Assembly: GCA_963169045.1 (NCBI GenBank)
Contig: CAUJDF010000052.1
Span: forward strand, 88,604-152,603
Source of the DNA: Myxococcota bacterium
GTDB lineage: Bacteria > Myxococcota_A > Bradymonadia > UBA7976 > UBA1532
Direction: 5' to 3'
Length of the DNA: 64,000 bases
In this document: positions 1 through 9,100 of the stretch, piece after piece
Position numbering within the stretch: the first letter of the stretch is position 1
How the letters are laid out: every line of letters begins with the position of its first letter
Program-made: the position numbers and the translations under genes
The notes under the pieces: model-generated
Told to the model about the DNA's origin: nothing
The model's database searches: none
Seen by the model: only the letters and a program-made list of their open reading frames with translations

Positions 1-870
1 GCGCGCCTCTTTCAATGCGGCCTCGGGCAGGCCGGCGCCCTCGAGCCGGCGGCGCAGCTCGGCGAGGTCCTCGCCGGCGGCCCCCTGGCCGCCGAGCTCC
101 GTCTGGATCTGGCGCAGCTGCTCGCGCAGGAAGTACTCGCGCTGGCTGCGCGTCATCTCGTCGCGGGCGCGCTGCTCGATCTCGTTCTGGAGGGCGAGCA
201 GCTCGACCTCCTTCTCGAGGAGGGCCTTGACGCGGCGGAGGCGCTCGACGGGGCGCACCGTCTCCATGAGCGCCTGCGCGTCGTCGACCTTCAGCGTGAG
301 GTTGCTGGCGACGAGGTCGGCGAGGCGGCCCGGGTCGTCGATGGGCTGGACGACGAGCATGACCTCCTGCGGGACCTGCTTGCCGAGCTCGACGTAGCGC
401 TGCAGCAGCTCCTTGGCCCCGCGCACCAGCAGCTCGGCCTCGAGCCGTTCGGGCCCGGACGCCGGCGGCGGCTCGTCCTCGAGGGCCTCGGGCACGACGC
501 GGTAGCAGGGCGACATCTGCAGGAAGCGCTGCGCGCGGGCCTTCTGCAGGCCCTGCACGAGGACCTTGATGCGGCCATCCCGCATCTTGGCCATGCGCAT
601 GATCATGCCGATCGAGCCCACCGGGTGCAGGCCGTCGGGCGTCGGGTGCTCGTCGGCCGGCTCGCGCTGGGTGACGAGGAAGACGAGCCGGTCGGGTGAC
701 GTCGACAGGGCGTCTTCGATCGCCCGCGCCGAGAGCTCGCGGGAGACGATCAACGGCACGATCATGAAGGGGAAGACGACGAGGTCGCGGATCGGCACCA
801 CCGCGACCTCGTCGGGCATGACGAAGTCGTTGCGGCCGGCGCCCGGCTCGGGCTGCCGCTCGTCGGTCAC
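1..870 (-). CDS. lon: Lon protease, N-terminal part (gene runs off the left edge)
   Basis: This is the first 290 codons of an ATP-dependent Lon (S16) protease, the cytoplasmic AAA+ protease that degrades misfolded and regulatory proteins. Visible are the LON substrate-binding domain (about residues 20-205, opening VAVVPIRDLVVFPFMIVPL) and then the charged helical region (EIEQRARDEMTRSQREYFL, about residues 225-245) that precedes the ATPase core in Lon. The Walker motifs and the Ser-Lys dyad would lie beyond the window edge. The start is GTG at 870. It overlaps the TGA of the upstream Hsp20 gene (GTGA), which implies translational coupling; the first residues are MTDERQPEPGAG. I see no frameshift. 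Pairing with a small heat-shock protein fits a protein quality-control operon. Family assignment is firm; the complete architecture cannot be verified here. Confidence 0.93.
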   Translation of the reverse strand, partial: MTDERQPEPGAGRNDFVMPDEVAVVPIRDLVVFPFMIVPLIVSRELSARAIEDALSTSPDRLVFLVTQREPADEHPTPDGLHPVGSIGMIMRMAKMRDGRIKVLVQGLQKARAQRFLQMSPCYRVVPEALEDEPPPASGPERLEAELLVRGAKELLQRYVELGKQVPQEVMLVVQPIDDPGRLADLVASNLTLKVDDAQALMETVRPVERLRRVKALLEKEVELLALQNEIEQRARDEMTRSQREYFLREQLRQIQTELGGQGAAGEDLAELRRRLEGAGLPEAALKEAR

Positions 871-1319
871 TGCGGATCTCCCGCGTCGTCGGGGAAGACG
901 GGGACGCGTTGCGCCGCCCCGCGGCGGTCGCGCACCCGCGGGAGCGACACGGTGAGCACGCCGTCGCGCAGCGCGCCCACGGCGCGGCGCGTGTCGGCGG
1001 CGACCGGCAGCTCGACGACGCGGCGGAAGCGCCCCACGGGCCGCTCGAGGCACAGCACCGACCCGGGCAGGCCCGGCGCCGCCGGGCGGTGTCCCTCGAG
1101 CACCAGGTGCCCGCCCGCGGCCGAGATCTCGAGGTGGTCGGCGCGGAAGCCCGGCACCTCGACGATGACCTCGACGCTGCCCTCGCGCACGAAGACGTCG
1201 ATCGGCACCGCCGGCCCGGCAACGGAGTCGCCCGGCCCCGGGAGCACGTCCTGGATGAGCCGCTCGAGCGCCTGCCGGAATCGCAGGAGCCGCGCGGCCG
1301 ACTCTCTCGGCTCGTTCAT
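867..1319 (-). CDS. Hsp20/alpha-crystallin family small heat-shock protein
   Basis: A 150-residue small heat-shock protein, an ATP-independent holdase for unfolding proteins in the cytoplasm. The alpha-crystallin domain spans about residues 35-130. It has the strand segment VIVEVPGF (51-58), the family ERPVGRFRR stretch (92-100) and the signature GVLTVSLPRV (120-129). The N-terminal arm is short and the C-terminal tail lacks a clear I-x-I/V motif, so oligomer assembly may differ from classical members. The start ATG at 1319 has no obvious Shine-Dalgarno sequence (the bases before it read GATTTGA). Its TGA overlaps the GTG start of lon, so the two are probably one operon. I saw no convincing heat-shock promoter in the roughly 160 bp upstream. 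Confidence 0.92.
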   Translation of the reverse strand: MNEPRESAARLLRFRQALERLIQDVLPGPGDSVAGPAVPIDVFVREGSVEVIVEVPGFRADHLEISAAGGHLVLEGHRPAAPGLPGSVLCLERPVGRFRRVVELPVAADTRRAVGALRDGVLTVSLPRVRDRRGAAQRVPVFPDDAGDPQ

Positions 1320-1480
1320 TCAAATCGCGAAACTAACACGGCTTTGCGGGACAGGTGTAGGGCATGCGTCGGCAGGGGCCATGGCGGTTCCGAGTTGCGC
1401 GGCGGGGTCGCGGCGTGGGATAGGACCCTGGCCGCCGATGTGGGCGGAGAATTCCAGTGTAGGGGGAAGGGGTCCATTCC

Positions 1481-1843
1481 ATGCGCATGGTCACGTTGAT
1501 TCTCGGCATCCTCGGTGGCCTCGCGGCCGGGTTCCTCGGCTTCAAGTGGTACTCCGACGCGTCGGAGGCCAAGGAGCTGCTCGCGGCCCTCAAGGGCATG
1601 GGCGGCGACACCAGCGAGATCGACGGTCTCGTCACGGCCTCGTACATCCTCATGGCCGGCCTCGCCGCGGGCATCGCCGGCGGCGTCCTCGGCCTCAAGG
1701 GCAACAAGGTCGGCGGCATCCTGATGATCCTGTTCGGCGCGCTCCCGGCCGTCTGGGCGCCCAAGGCCCTCGTCTTCTCGGGCCTCCTCATCCTGGCCGG
1801 CATCTTCGGCCTCCTCGTCAAGCCGAAGACCGCGCAGGCCTGA
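1481..1843 (+). CDS. small multi-pass membrane protein, unknown function
   Basis: A 120-residue hydrophobic protein that I do not recognise. It has an N-terminal membrane segment (LILGILGGLAAGFLGF, about residues 6-21) and a short polar stretch with acidic residues (about 25-48). Three more hydrophobic segments follow (about 50-70, 75-90 and 95-112), then a short cytosolic KPKTAQA tail. Glycine-rich helices suggest tight packing, as in small phage-holin-like or DUF4064-like membrane proteins, but no motif decides this. The ATG at 1481 follows a strong purine-rich ribosome-binding site (GGGGAAGGGG, 8 bases upstream); ATG 1487 is an alternative. It stands alone between divergent hsp20 and convergent uracil-DNA glycosylase genes. 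Confidence 0.75.
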   Translation: MRMVTLILGILGGLAAGFLGFKWYSDASEAKELLAALKGMGGDTSEIDGLVTASYILMAGLAAGIAGGVLGLKGNKVGGILMILFGALPAVWAPKALVFSGLLILAGIFGLLVKPKTAQA

Positions 1844-1856
1844 TGCGGCGAGCAGG

Positions 1857-1874
1857 CCCCTCCGGGGGGAGGGG
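1857..1874. terminator. GC-rich hairpin between convergent genes
   Basis: CCCCTCC pairs with GGAGGGG across a four-G loop, a 7-bp perfect stem in the 38-bp gap between two convergent genes. There is no T tract on either side. It could act as a bidirectional transcription barrier, but intrinsic termination is not proven by sequence. Confidence 0.45.
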
Positions 1875-1881
1875 GCCCGGC

Positions 1882-2493
1882 TCAAGCGTCGAGCGCCTCG
1901 CGCGCCCGGCGCAGATCGACCAGCCATGCCGCGTAGGCGGCCGCCCGGTCCGGGCTGCGCAGCAGCGCGGATGGGTGCAGCGTCGCCAGCAGCTGCGGTC
2001 CGTGCGGGGTGTCGAAGAGGCGCCCGCGGTCGGCGGTCACCTTGAACGCGGGGCCCATGAGGGCCTTGGCGGCGGTGGCGCCGAGGCAGAGGACGAGGCG
2101 CGGCCGCACCAGCTCGAGCTCGGCCAGCAGCCACGGGCGGCAGGCGCCGATCTCGCCGGCGGACGGCGGGGCGGGCGCGCGGCGGCCCCGCTGCTCGCGC
2201 CACTTGAAGTGCTTGACCGCGTTGGTGATCCAGGCGGCGGCGCGATCGATGCCCGACTCGGCGAGGCCGCGGTCGAGCAGGGCGCCGGCGCGGCCGACGA
2301 ACGGGCGGCCCGCCGCGTCCTCGCTCGCGCCCGGCGCCTCGCCGACGATCATCAGCGCCGCCGGGACGGCGCCCTCGCCGAAGACGACCTGCGTGGCGCG
2401 CCGGTAGAGGTCGCAGCCCTGGCACGTCGCCGCGGCGGCGCGCAGGGACGACGGCGTGCGCTCCGCCGGCAGATGGTCGGCGGCCGACCTCAG
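1882..2493 (-). CDS. UdgX/family-4-like uracil-DNA glycosylase lacking the cross-linking His
   Basis: A 203-residue Fe-S uracil-DNA glycosylase. Visible are C24-x2-C27, motif A GEAPG (51-55), FVGRAG (65-70), TNAVKHFK (90-97), C118, C136 and motif B HPSALLR (173-179). The TNAVKHFK...ACRPWL layout is that of the UdgX clade, in which a KRRIH loop supplies the His that bonds covalently to uracil-derived AP sites. Here the loop reads GRRAPAPPS (103-111), so the His position is Pro107. Motif A is GEAPG, as in ordinary family-4 enzymes, rather than the GEQPG of UdgX. It should therefore excise uracil without self-trapping, which is inference. No ATG, GTG or TTG lies between the upstream gene's stop and the first Cys. 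The proposed CTG at 2493 overlaps the upstream TGA (CTGA). The only orthodox upstream start, ATG 2763, would add about 90 unrelated residues. Confidence 0.85.
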   Translation of the reverse strand: MRSAADHLPAERTPSSLRAAAATCQGCDLYRRATQVVFGEGAVPAALMIVGEAPGASEDAAGRPFVGRAGALLDRGLAESGIDRAAAWITNAVKHFKWREQRGRRAPAPPSAGEIGACRPWLLAELELVRPRLVLCLGATAAKALMGPAFKVTADRGRLFDTPHGPQLLATLHPSALLRSPDRAAAYAAWLVDLRRAREALDA

Positions 2494-2948
2494 CGCAGGC
2501 GCCCGTCGAGGCGCGCCGAGGTCTGCGTCGACGGGGGGCGCCGGCCGGTGGCCTTCTCGATAATCGACTCGAGGATGTCGCGCGCGTAGGACTTGTCGTA
2601 GGTCACGAGGCGCTCGCGGGCGAAGACCTCGACCTTGGCTTCGCCCTCGCCGCGCTGCTCCATCACCACGGTGATCTCGAGGTCGCGGCCGCGCGAGCTG
2701 CCCACCAGGGTGCGCCGGCCGCCGTCGCGGGTGATCTCGAAGGCCATCTCGTCGACGTGCCACTTCCGGAAGGCCGCGCGCACGGCCTCCGTCAGCCGCT
2801 CCACCGCCGCCGGGACCGTGGACTCGGCGCCGCGCTGCGTCAGATAGATCCCGGCGGGCGCGCTCCGGACGTCGCCGGCGCCGCAGCCGGCCGGGACGAG
2901 CGCCCCGCCCGCCGCGAGGGCCAGGGCCACGGTGTGCCAGAACTTCAT
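2490..2948 (-). CDS. putative lipoprotein, DUF3568-like
   Basis: A 152-residue exported protein. Residues 1-21 form a signal peptide (MKFWHTVALALAAGG core) ending PAG-C22, a slightly atypical lipobox, so lipid anchoring is likely but not certain. The body has the pattern of short lipoproteins of the DUF3568 type: an early IYLTQRGAES strand, a helix PAAVERLTEAVRAAFRKW, then beta strands (AFEITRDGGRRTLVGSS) and a DKSYARDILESIIEKATGR helix. I cannot name a function. The start ATG at 2948 is the only one placing a signal peptide at the N-terminus. The TGA is overlapped by the proposed CTG start of the glycosylase gene, so the pair may be co-transcribed. The gene is divergent from the giant PKD gene. 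Confidence 0.75.
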   Translation of the reverse strand: MKFWHTVALALAAGGALVPAGCGAGDVRSAPAGIYLTQRGAESTVPAAVERLTEAVRAAFRKWHVDEMAFEITRDGGRRTLVGSSRGRDLEITVVMEQRGEGEAKVEVFARERLVTYDKSYARDILESIIEKATGRRPPSTQTSARLDGRLR

Positions 2949-3049
2949 CGCGAGATGCCTCCTCGATGCGCCATCACCTGTTCGATGAGGCGATTCCGCG
3001 CCGGGGTTCGGGGTGGACCCGGTCCGGGGCGCGAGGATTCCCGCGAGCG

Positions 3050-3079
3050 TGGACTTTTCCGGGAATATTGCGCTATTAG
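3050..3079 (+). promoter_or_regulatory. possible sigma-70-type promoter for the surface-protein run
   Basis: TGGACT (3050-3055) and TATTAG (3074-3079) each match the -35 and -10 consensus in four of six positions with an 18-bp spacer. They lie in the only AT-rich patch of the divergent intergenic region, 35 bp before the ATG at 3115. This rests on sequence match only. Confidence 0.35.
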
Positions 3080-3114
3080 AGGTCGGGCGCACCGGCGCCC
3101 GCCACGGGGGAACG

Positions 3115-6100
3115 ATGTGGACGAGGAACGGGGCCCGGTGCCTTGCGGCACTGCTGCTGGTGCTGGTCGCCCCCGTCACGGCGGGCGCCCAGGCGAACGA
3201 TCCGCAGGTCATCGTGGTGCCGTACGCGCCCGACGATCCCGCCGTCCCGTTCCCGGCGCACGAGGGCGCGCAGATCACTCTCAAGGGCATCCTGCGCAAC
3301 GCAAACTGCGCGCAGGGCTACCGCGTCCGGTGGGACGCCAACCGCAACGGCGTCTATGACGACGACGTCGCGCGCGTGGTGCAGCCCACGGGCGGGACGG
3401 TGTACGACATCGGCCGCACCTTCCAGGTGCCTTCCGTCGACGGCGACACGTCGCTGCCGATCAACGTCCGCGTCGACAACCTCTGCGACGGACAGTCCGC
3501 CTTCGCCACGTTCCGCCTCTTCGTCTACGACTTCGCCCCGACCCCCGACCCGGGCGAGTGGAGCAGCGAGCAGATCGAGACCATGAGCCAGATGGCCCTG
3601 CACGAGGCCCTCTGGTACATCCACCGCGGCGTCACCGGCCGCAACGGCGCCGGGGCGCAGATCCAGGGCTACCTCGGCGTGGGCGGCAACAGCGTCGCCG
3701 GCAGCGCGCTCGCCGTGTGGGCGCTCGTCATCAATGGGCGCCTGCCCGCCTACCCGCCCGGCACGATCGACGCCTTCGGCCAGGCGCTGCCCAACGGCTT
3801 CATCGCCGCCAACGACGCGCGCTGGGCCCGCGACCCGTACTCGGAGACGGGCATTCGTCTCGTGAACTGGCTGCTGGCGCGCGGCACGGCCACCGTCGCC
3901 ATCAACGCCCAGGACGAGGACGACCGCTGCCGCCTCGACGGGAACGGCGGCGAGCAGCGCTGCCAGCGCCTCCCCGGCAGCACCGACGGCCGCGGCGCCT
4001 ACACCGGCGGCGTGGGCAACGACACGTACTACATGGGGATCATGGTCGGCAGCATCGCGCCCGTGCTGCCGGCGCTCGCGGGCACGCACCTGCAGGTGGG
4101 CGGTCTGCGCGGCACGCTGTGGGAGGTCTTCGTCCAGCAGCTCACCGACTACCTCGCCTACATGCAGATCGACGGGGATGCGGGCAGCGGCGGCTGGTAC
4201 TACAACGCCATCGACGGCGCCGCCTCCGGCAGCTACATGGACGGCTCGACCGCCCAGTGGGGCTACATCGGCCTCGAGAGCGCCGCGGTCGCCGGCGCGC
4301 CGTACGGCGTCATCGTGTCGAACCGGCACAAGTACCGCATCGCCGACAACCTGATCCGGAACCAGGGACCCAGCGGCGGCGCCTCGTACCGCAACGACGG
4401 CGGGTGGGGCACCGACAACATCCAGCTCACCGGCGGGGCGTTCGTGGCGGCGCGGTGGCTCGGCATGCACGAGCTGAACGCCGACGACCACGACTCGCGG
4501 CCGTTCCGGCCCTACTCGAATCGCACGGCGGCGGAGCTGCGGCGCAGCTTCAATCGCACGCTGGCCTTTACCGCCGCCCGGTGGAACCGCGACGACCAGG
4601 GCTACGAGTGGTGGGGCCGCTTCCGGATGTTCGCCGGCGGCAGCTATCTCTGCGGCAACACCAACGCGGTCTACAAGTGGGGCAACGCCGCCGAGTGCGG
4701 CAACCTCTACGCCATCTACTCCCACCAAAAGGGCTACCGCACCGGCAGCCGCGAGCAGGGCCTCATCGGCGAGACGGACTGGACGCGCGAGTTCAACGTC
4801 TTCGTGATGCGCGCTCAGGATCGCAACATCGGCGATTACGGGAACTTCGGCCGGGTGAGCGACTGCGGCAACGCGCAGTCGATCGCGTGCTCCGCGGGCA
4901 ACGCGTTCAGCACCCCGGTCGGCGCGCTGGTGCTCACGCCGTCGATCTTCGACCCGAAGCCGGTCGCCATCGGCCAGGGGCGGCCGACGGCGGTGGTCGA
5001 GGGGTGCGCCGGCGGCAACAACGGGCGCGTCGACTTCACGCACAACCAGTCGTTCCACCTGAACCCGCGCGCCCGCATCATCGCCTACCGCTGGGACGTC
5101 GACGCGTCCAACGGGCTCTGGTGGGAGACCAACGCGCCCCAAGACTTCGTCAGCCCCGATCGCGACGCGGTCTTCGCCTACCGCTACCAGCGCCGCGGCA
5201 ACTACACGGCGACGCTCCAGGTCGTCGACGACCACAACAACACGAAGTCGACGACGGCCCGCATCGCCGTCGACCGGGCGCCGAACTCGGCGCCGAGCGC
5301 CGCCCACGGCGGCCCGTACGCCATCGAGGTGGGCGAGGACCTGCCCCTGCGCGGCACGGCCAGCGATCCGAACGCGGGCTGCGGCGACCAGCTGACCGTC
5401 GGCTGGGACATCGACAACGACGGGCAGTACGACGACGCCGCGGAAGCGACGGTCGTCGTCCCGTGGGCGCGCATCCAGGCGCTGAACCTGGTTCAGGGGC
5501 GCCCCTACAACATCACGCTGAAGGTGTCCGACCAGGCCGGCGACGAGGCGGTGGCGACGACCCAGCTCACCGTCTATGCGCGTGAACCGGTGGCGGCGGC
5601 GACGGTCACGCCGAACCCCGCGCGCTGCCAGCAGGACGTGACGTTCGACGCCAGCCAGAGCCGGCACCCGAACCCGGCGCGCTCGATCACCCAGTACCAG
5701 TGGAACGTGGACGGGCAGGCCGGCTTCGACGGCGGCGGCGCGAACCCGGTGTTCACCTTCCGTTACGGACGCTACGGCACCTACGACGCGGTGCTGCAGA
5801 TCACCGACGACCGCGGCCGTGTCGATACCGAGAACCTGCGCGTCGTCGTCGACCAGGGCAACAGCGCCCCGGTGGCGCGCGTGGCCCAGGCGGAGATCGG
5901 GATGGTCGAGGGGGCCGATCTGCGCATCGACGCCAGCGCCTCGACCGATCCGAACCAGGTGTGCGGCGACCGCATCGCGCGCTACGAGGTCGACGTGAAT
6001 GGCGACGGCGACTTCGACGACGCCGGCGTCGACGTCAGCGGGCCGAACCCCATCGCGGTGGTGCCCTGGGCGACGGTGCAGGGCGCCCTGCGCTGGCCGG

Positions 6101-9100
6101 CGGACCCGTCGACGCGGCTGCCCGACAACACGGTGACGGTGCGCATCACCGACACCTTCGGGGGCCAGTCGACGACGGCGGTGAAGGTGGCGATCTTCGG
6201 GTCGCGACCCGAGGCGCGCATCGTCCAGTCGCCGAACCCGGCGGCCATCAGCCTGCAGACGGGCCGCAGCGACGTGAACCTCGACGCGCGCGAGAGCCGC
6301 TCGCCGCTGCCGGGCGGCCGCATCGCCCGCTACCAGTGGGACACCGACGACGACGGCGTCTTCGGCGACGCGCCCGAGGAGCCCACGGTCGTGGTCCGCA
6401 AGATCTTCAACCCCATCCCGCGGGAGGGGCAGATCCCCGACGTGTTCGTGCGTCTGCGCGTCACCGACGGCACGGGTCAGACGGCGGAGCTGCGCCAGCG
6501 CATCGCCTACGACGTGCCGCCCGTGCCGCCGACGGCGGACGCCGATCCGACGGACCCGCCCGAGCGCGGCTACCACGTCCTGCTCGGCGACGACCTGTCG
6601 CTGAGCGCGGTGCAGTCGTTCGATCCCGACACCGCGGAGTTCGATGATTTCATTGCGGTTTATCGGTGGGATCTCGATGACGACGGCGACTGGGACCTCG
6701 AGCTCGACGACGCGGATCGCGACGGCGAGGAGGCGATCACGGTCGTGCCTGCCGCCGAGCTGGCGCAGTACGGCATGGCCGGCGTCGGCACCTACGGCAT
6801 CCGGCTCGAGGTCGAGGACAGCCTCGGGCTGACGAACCAGGACGTCTCCTTCGTGCGCTTCTATCCCCGGGCGCCCGTCGCGGCGGCGGTGGCGGTGCCG
6901 AACCCGGGCGGCTGCGGACAGCTCATCACCCTCGACGCGTCGGCCTCGGACCACGCGCACCCCGGCGTCGACATCGTCTCCTGGGCGTGGGACTTCGACG
7001 CCGACGGCCAGTACGACGACGCCCAGGGCCGCGTCACGACGATCACGCCGGATCAGTTCGGTTTCGGCGGTCCGCTGGCGATCGGCTTGCGGGTGACGGA
7101 CAGCGCCGGCGGCACGGCGGCCAACGTCGTCTCGCTGCGCGTCGACCAGGGCAACAGCGCGCCCGCGGCGGATCCGGGCGGCCCTTACGTCATCGCGCTC
7201 GGCGACGGCCTGACCCTCGACGGTCGCAACACGAGCGAGCCCGACGCCGCCTGCGGCGACCGCGTGGTGCGCTACGAGTGGCTGATCGACGACGACGACG
7301 TGGCCGACTTCGAGTCGGTGGGCGACCCGCGCCAGGCCGTCACCGCCCAGCAGCTGGCCGCGCTGGGGGTCGACCGCATCGGGCGTTTCCAGGTGCGGCT
7401 GCGGGCGACCGATCGCTTCGGCGTCCGCGCGATCAAGGCCGCCCACCTCGACCTCGTCAACGGCCCCACGGCCGTGGCGGAGCTCACGCCGGCCCGCGTC
7501 GGCTGCAACGTCGTCGTCGAGTTCGACGGCCGCGGCAGCTTCAGCGACGGGCCCGCGGACCAGGGTTTCGGCATCGTCCGCTATGAGTGGGACCTCGGCA
7601 ACGACGGCACCATCGACGCCGTCGGTCCGACGCTCAACCAGAACGCGGCAGCCCGCGGCCGCGTCGTCGCGCGGCTGATCGTCACCGACGCCGGCGGCCG
7701 CACCGACGAGGCCGTCGTCGAGCTCGACATCGTCAGCAACAACGTCCCGCCGGTGGCCGACGCCGGCGGTCCGTACAACACCGGCCCGGCGCCGGCCGGC
7801 GGCTTCGCGGGGGTCACGCTCGACGGCCGCGGCTCGACCGATCCGAACGCGCCCTGCGACCAGGTGGCGCGCTGGGACTGGGACACCGACGGCGACGGCC
7901 GCTACGGCGCCGACGACGCCGACGGGGCCGGCGACCTCGCGGGCACCGACTACACGGGCGCCGTCGTCCGCGACTACCGCAATCCGGGGTGGCGCGTCGG
8001 CATCACGCAGATCGTGCGGCTGCGGGTCTGCGACGGCGAGGGCGCTTGCTCGCCCGGCGGCGAGGCCGAGATCAACGTGCTCGATCGCGCGCCGCCCACG
8101 GGCGAGATCCTGGCGCCGCGCGCGGCGGCCGGCGCGTGCGTCGCCGGCGGGCCGTTCGACGTGCGGATGCGCATCGCCGATCCCGACGGCGACGTGGTGC
8201 ACGCCACGCTGATGATCGACGGCGAGCCGGTGGCCGAGCTCGACGTCGACACCCCGAACGACGGCAGCGCCGTGGAGCGCACGATCGCGTTGAACGCCGC
8301 GGACGTGCCCGAGGGCCGTCGCGAGATCAGCATCCTGCTCACCGATCCGACGGGCGCCGATGCGGTCGCCGACGCCGGCGGGCGCATCCCGTTCGACCGA
8401 TCGGGCCCCGACGTCTCGATCGGCAACAACCTGCTCGACGGCGTCTGCTACGACGCTGCCGAGGTGCCGCAGCCGGAGATCACCGTCCGCGACAACCTGG
8501 ACGAGGCGCCCGTCGTGCGCCGCGACACCGTCTCGAACGCCTGCCAGCGCGTGCTCAACGTCACCGCGACCGACGCCTGCGGCAACGTGAGCTCCGCCAC
8601 GCGCACCTACCGCATCGCCACGCCGGTCGACGTGGAGATCCAGGGGCCCGCCGAGGACCAGCTGGTGACCTCGGCGCGCCTGAACTGGCGTGTCGTCGGC
8701 CCGGCGGACTGCGCCAACCAGATCACCGCCCGCCTCTCGCAGGACGGCGTCGCCGACCGCGTGTACGAGGCCAACTCGCTCGTCGAAGAGCCCGGCACCT
8801 ACACCATGAACCTGACGGTGCCCGACTGCCTCGGCAACGAGCGCCGCACGCTGCGCGCCTTCCGCGTCAACGGGCCGCCGGAGGCGGTGCCGGTGCCCGC
8901 CGGCCACCCTGCGGCCGCCGTGGGCGAGCTGCTGCCCGCCTACCGCGTCGCCGAGGGGACCCCGCTCGAGATCGACGGCGGCGGCTCGCGGCCGCCCGAG
9001 GCCGGCGACGCCATCGCCCTGTACGAGTGGGACCTCGACGACGACGGCGAGTTCGAGGTCGAGGGGCAGCGCGTCCGCTTCGACACCGACGAAGACGGCG

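Noticed and set aside
1320..1480. Sigma-32 heat-shock promoter for hsp20-lon
   Set aside because: No CTTGAA/CCCCAT-type pair with acceptable spacing was found on the minus strand.
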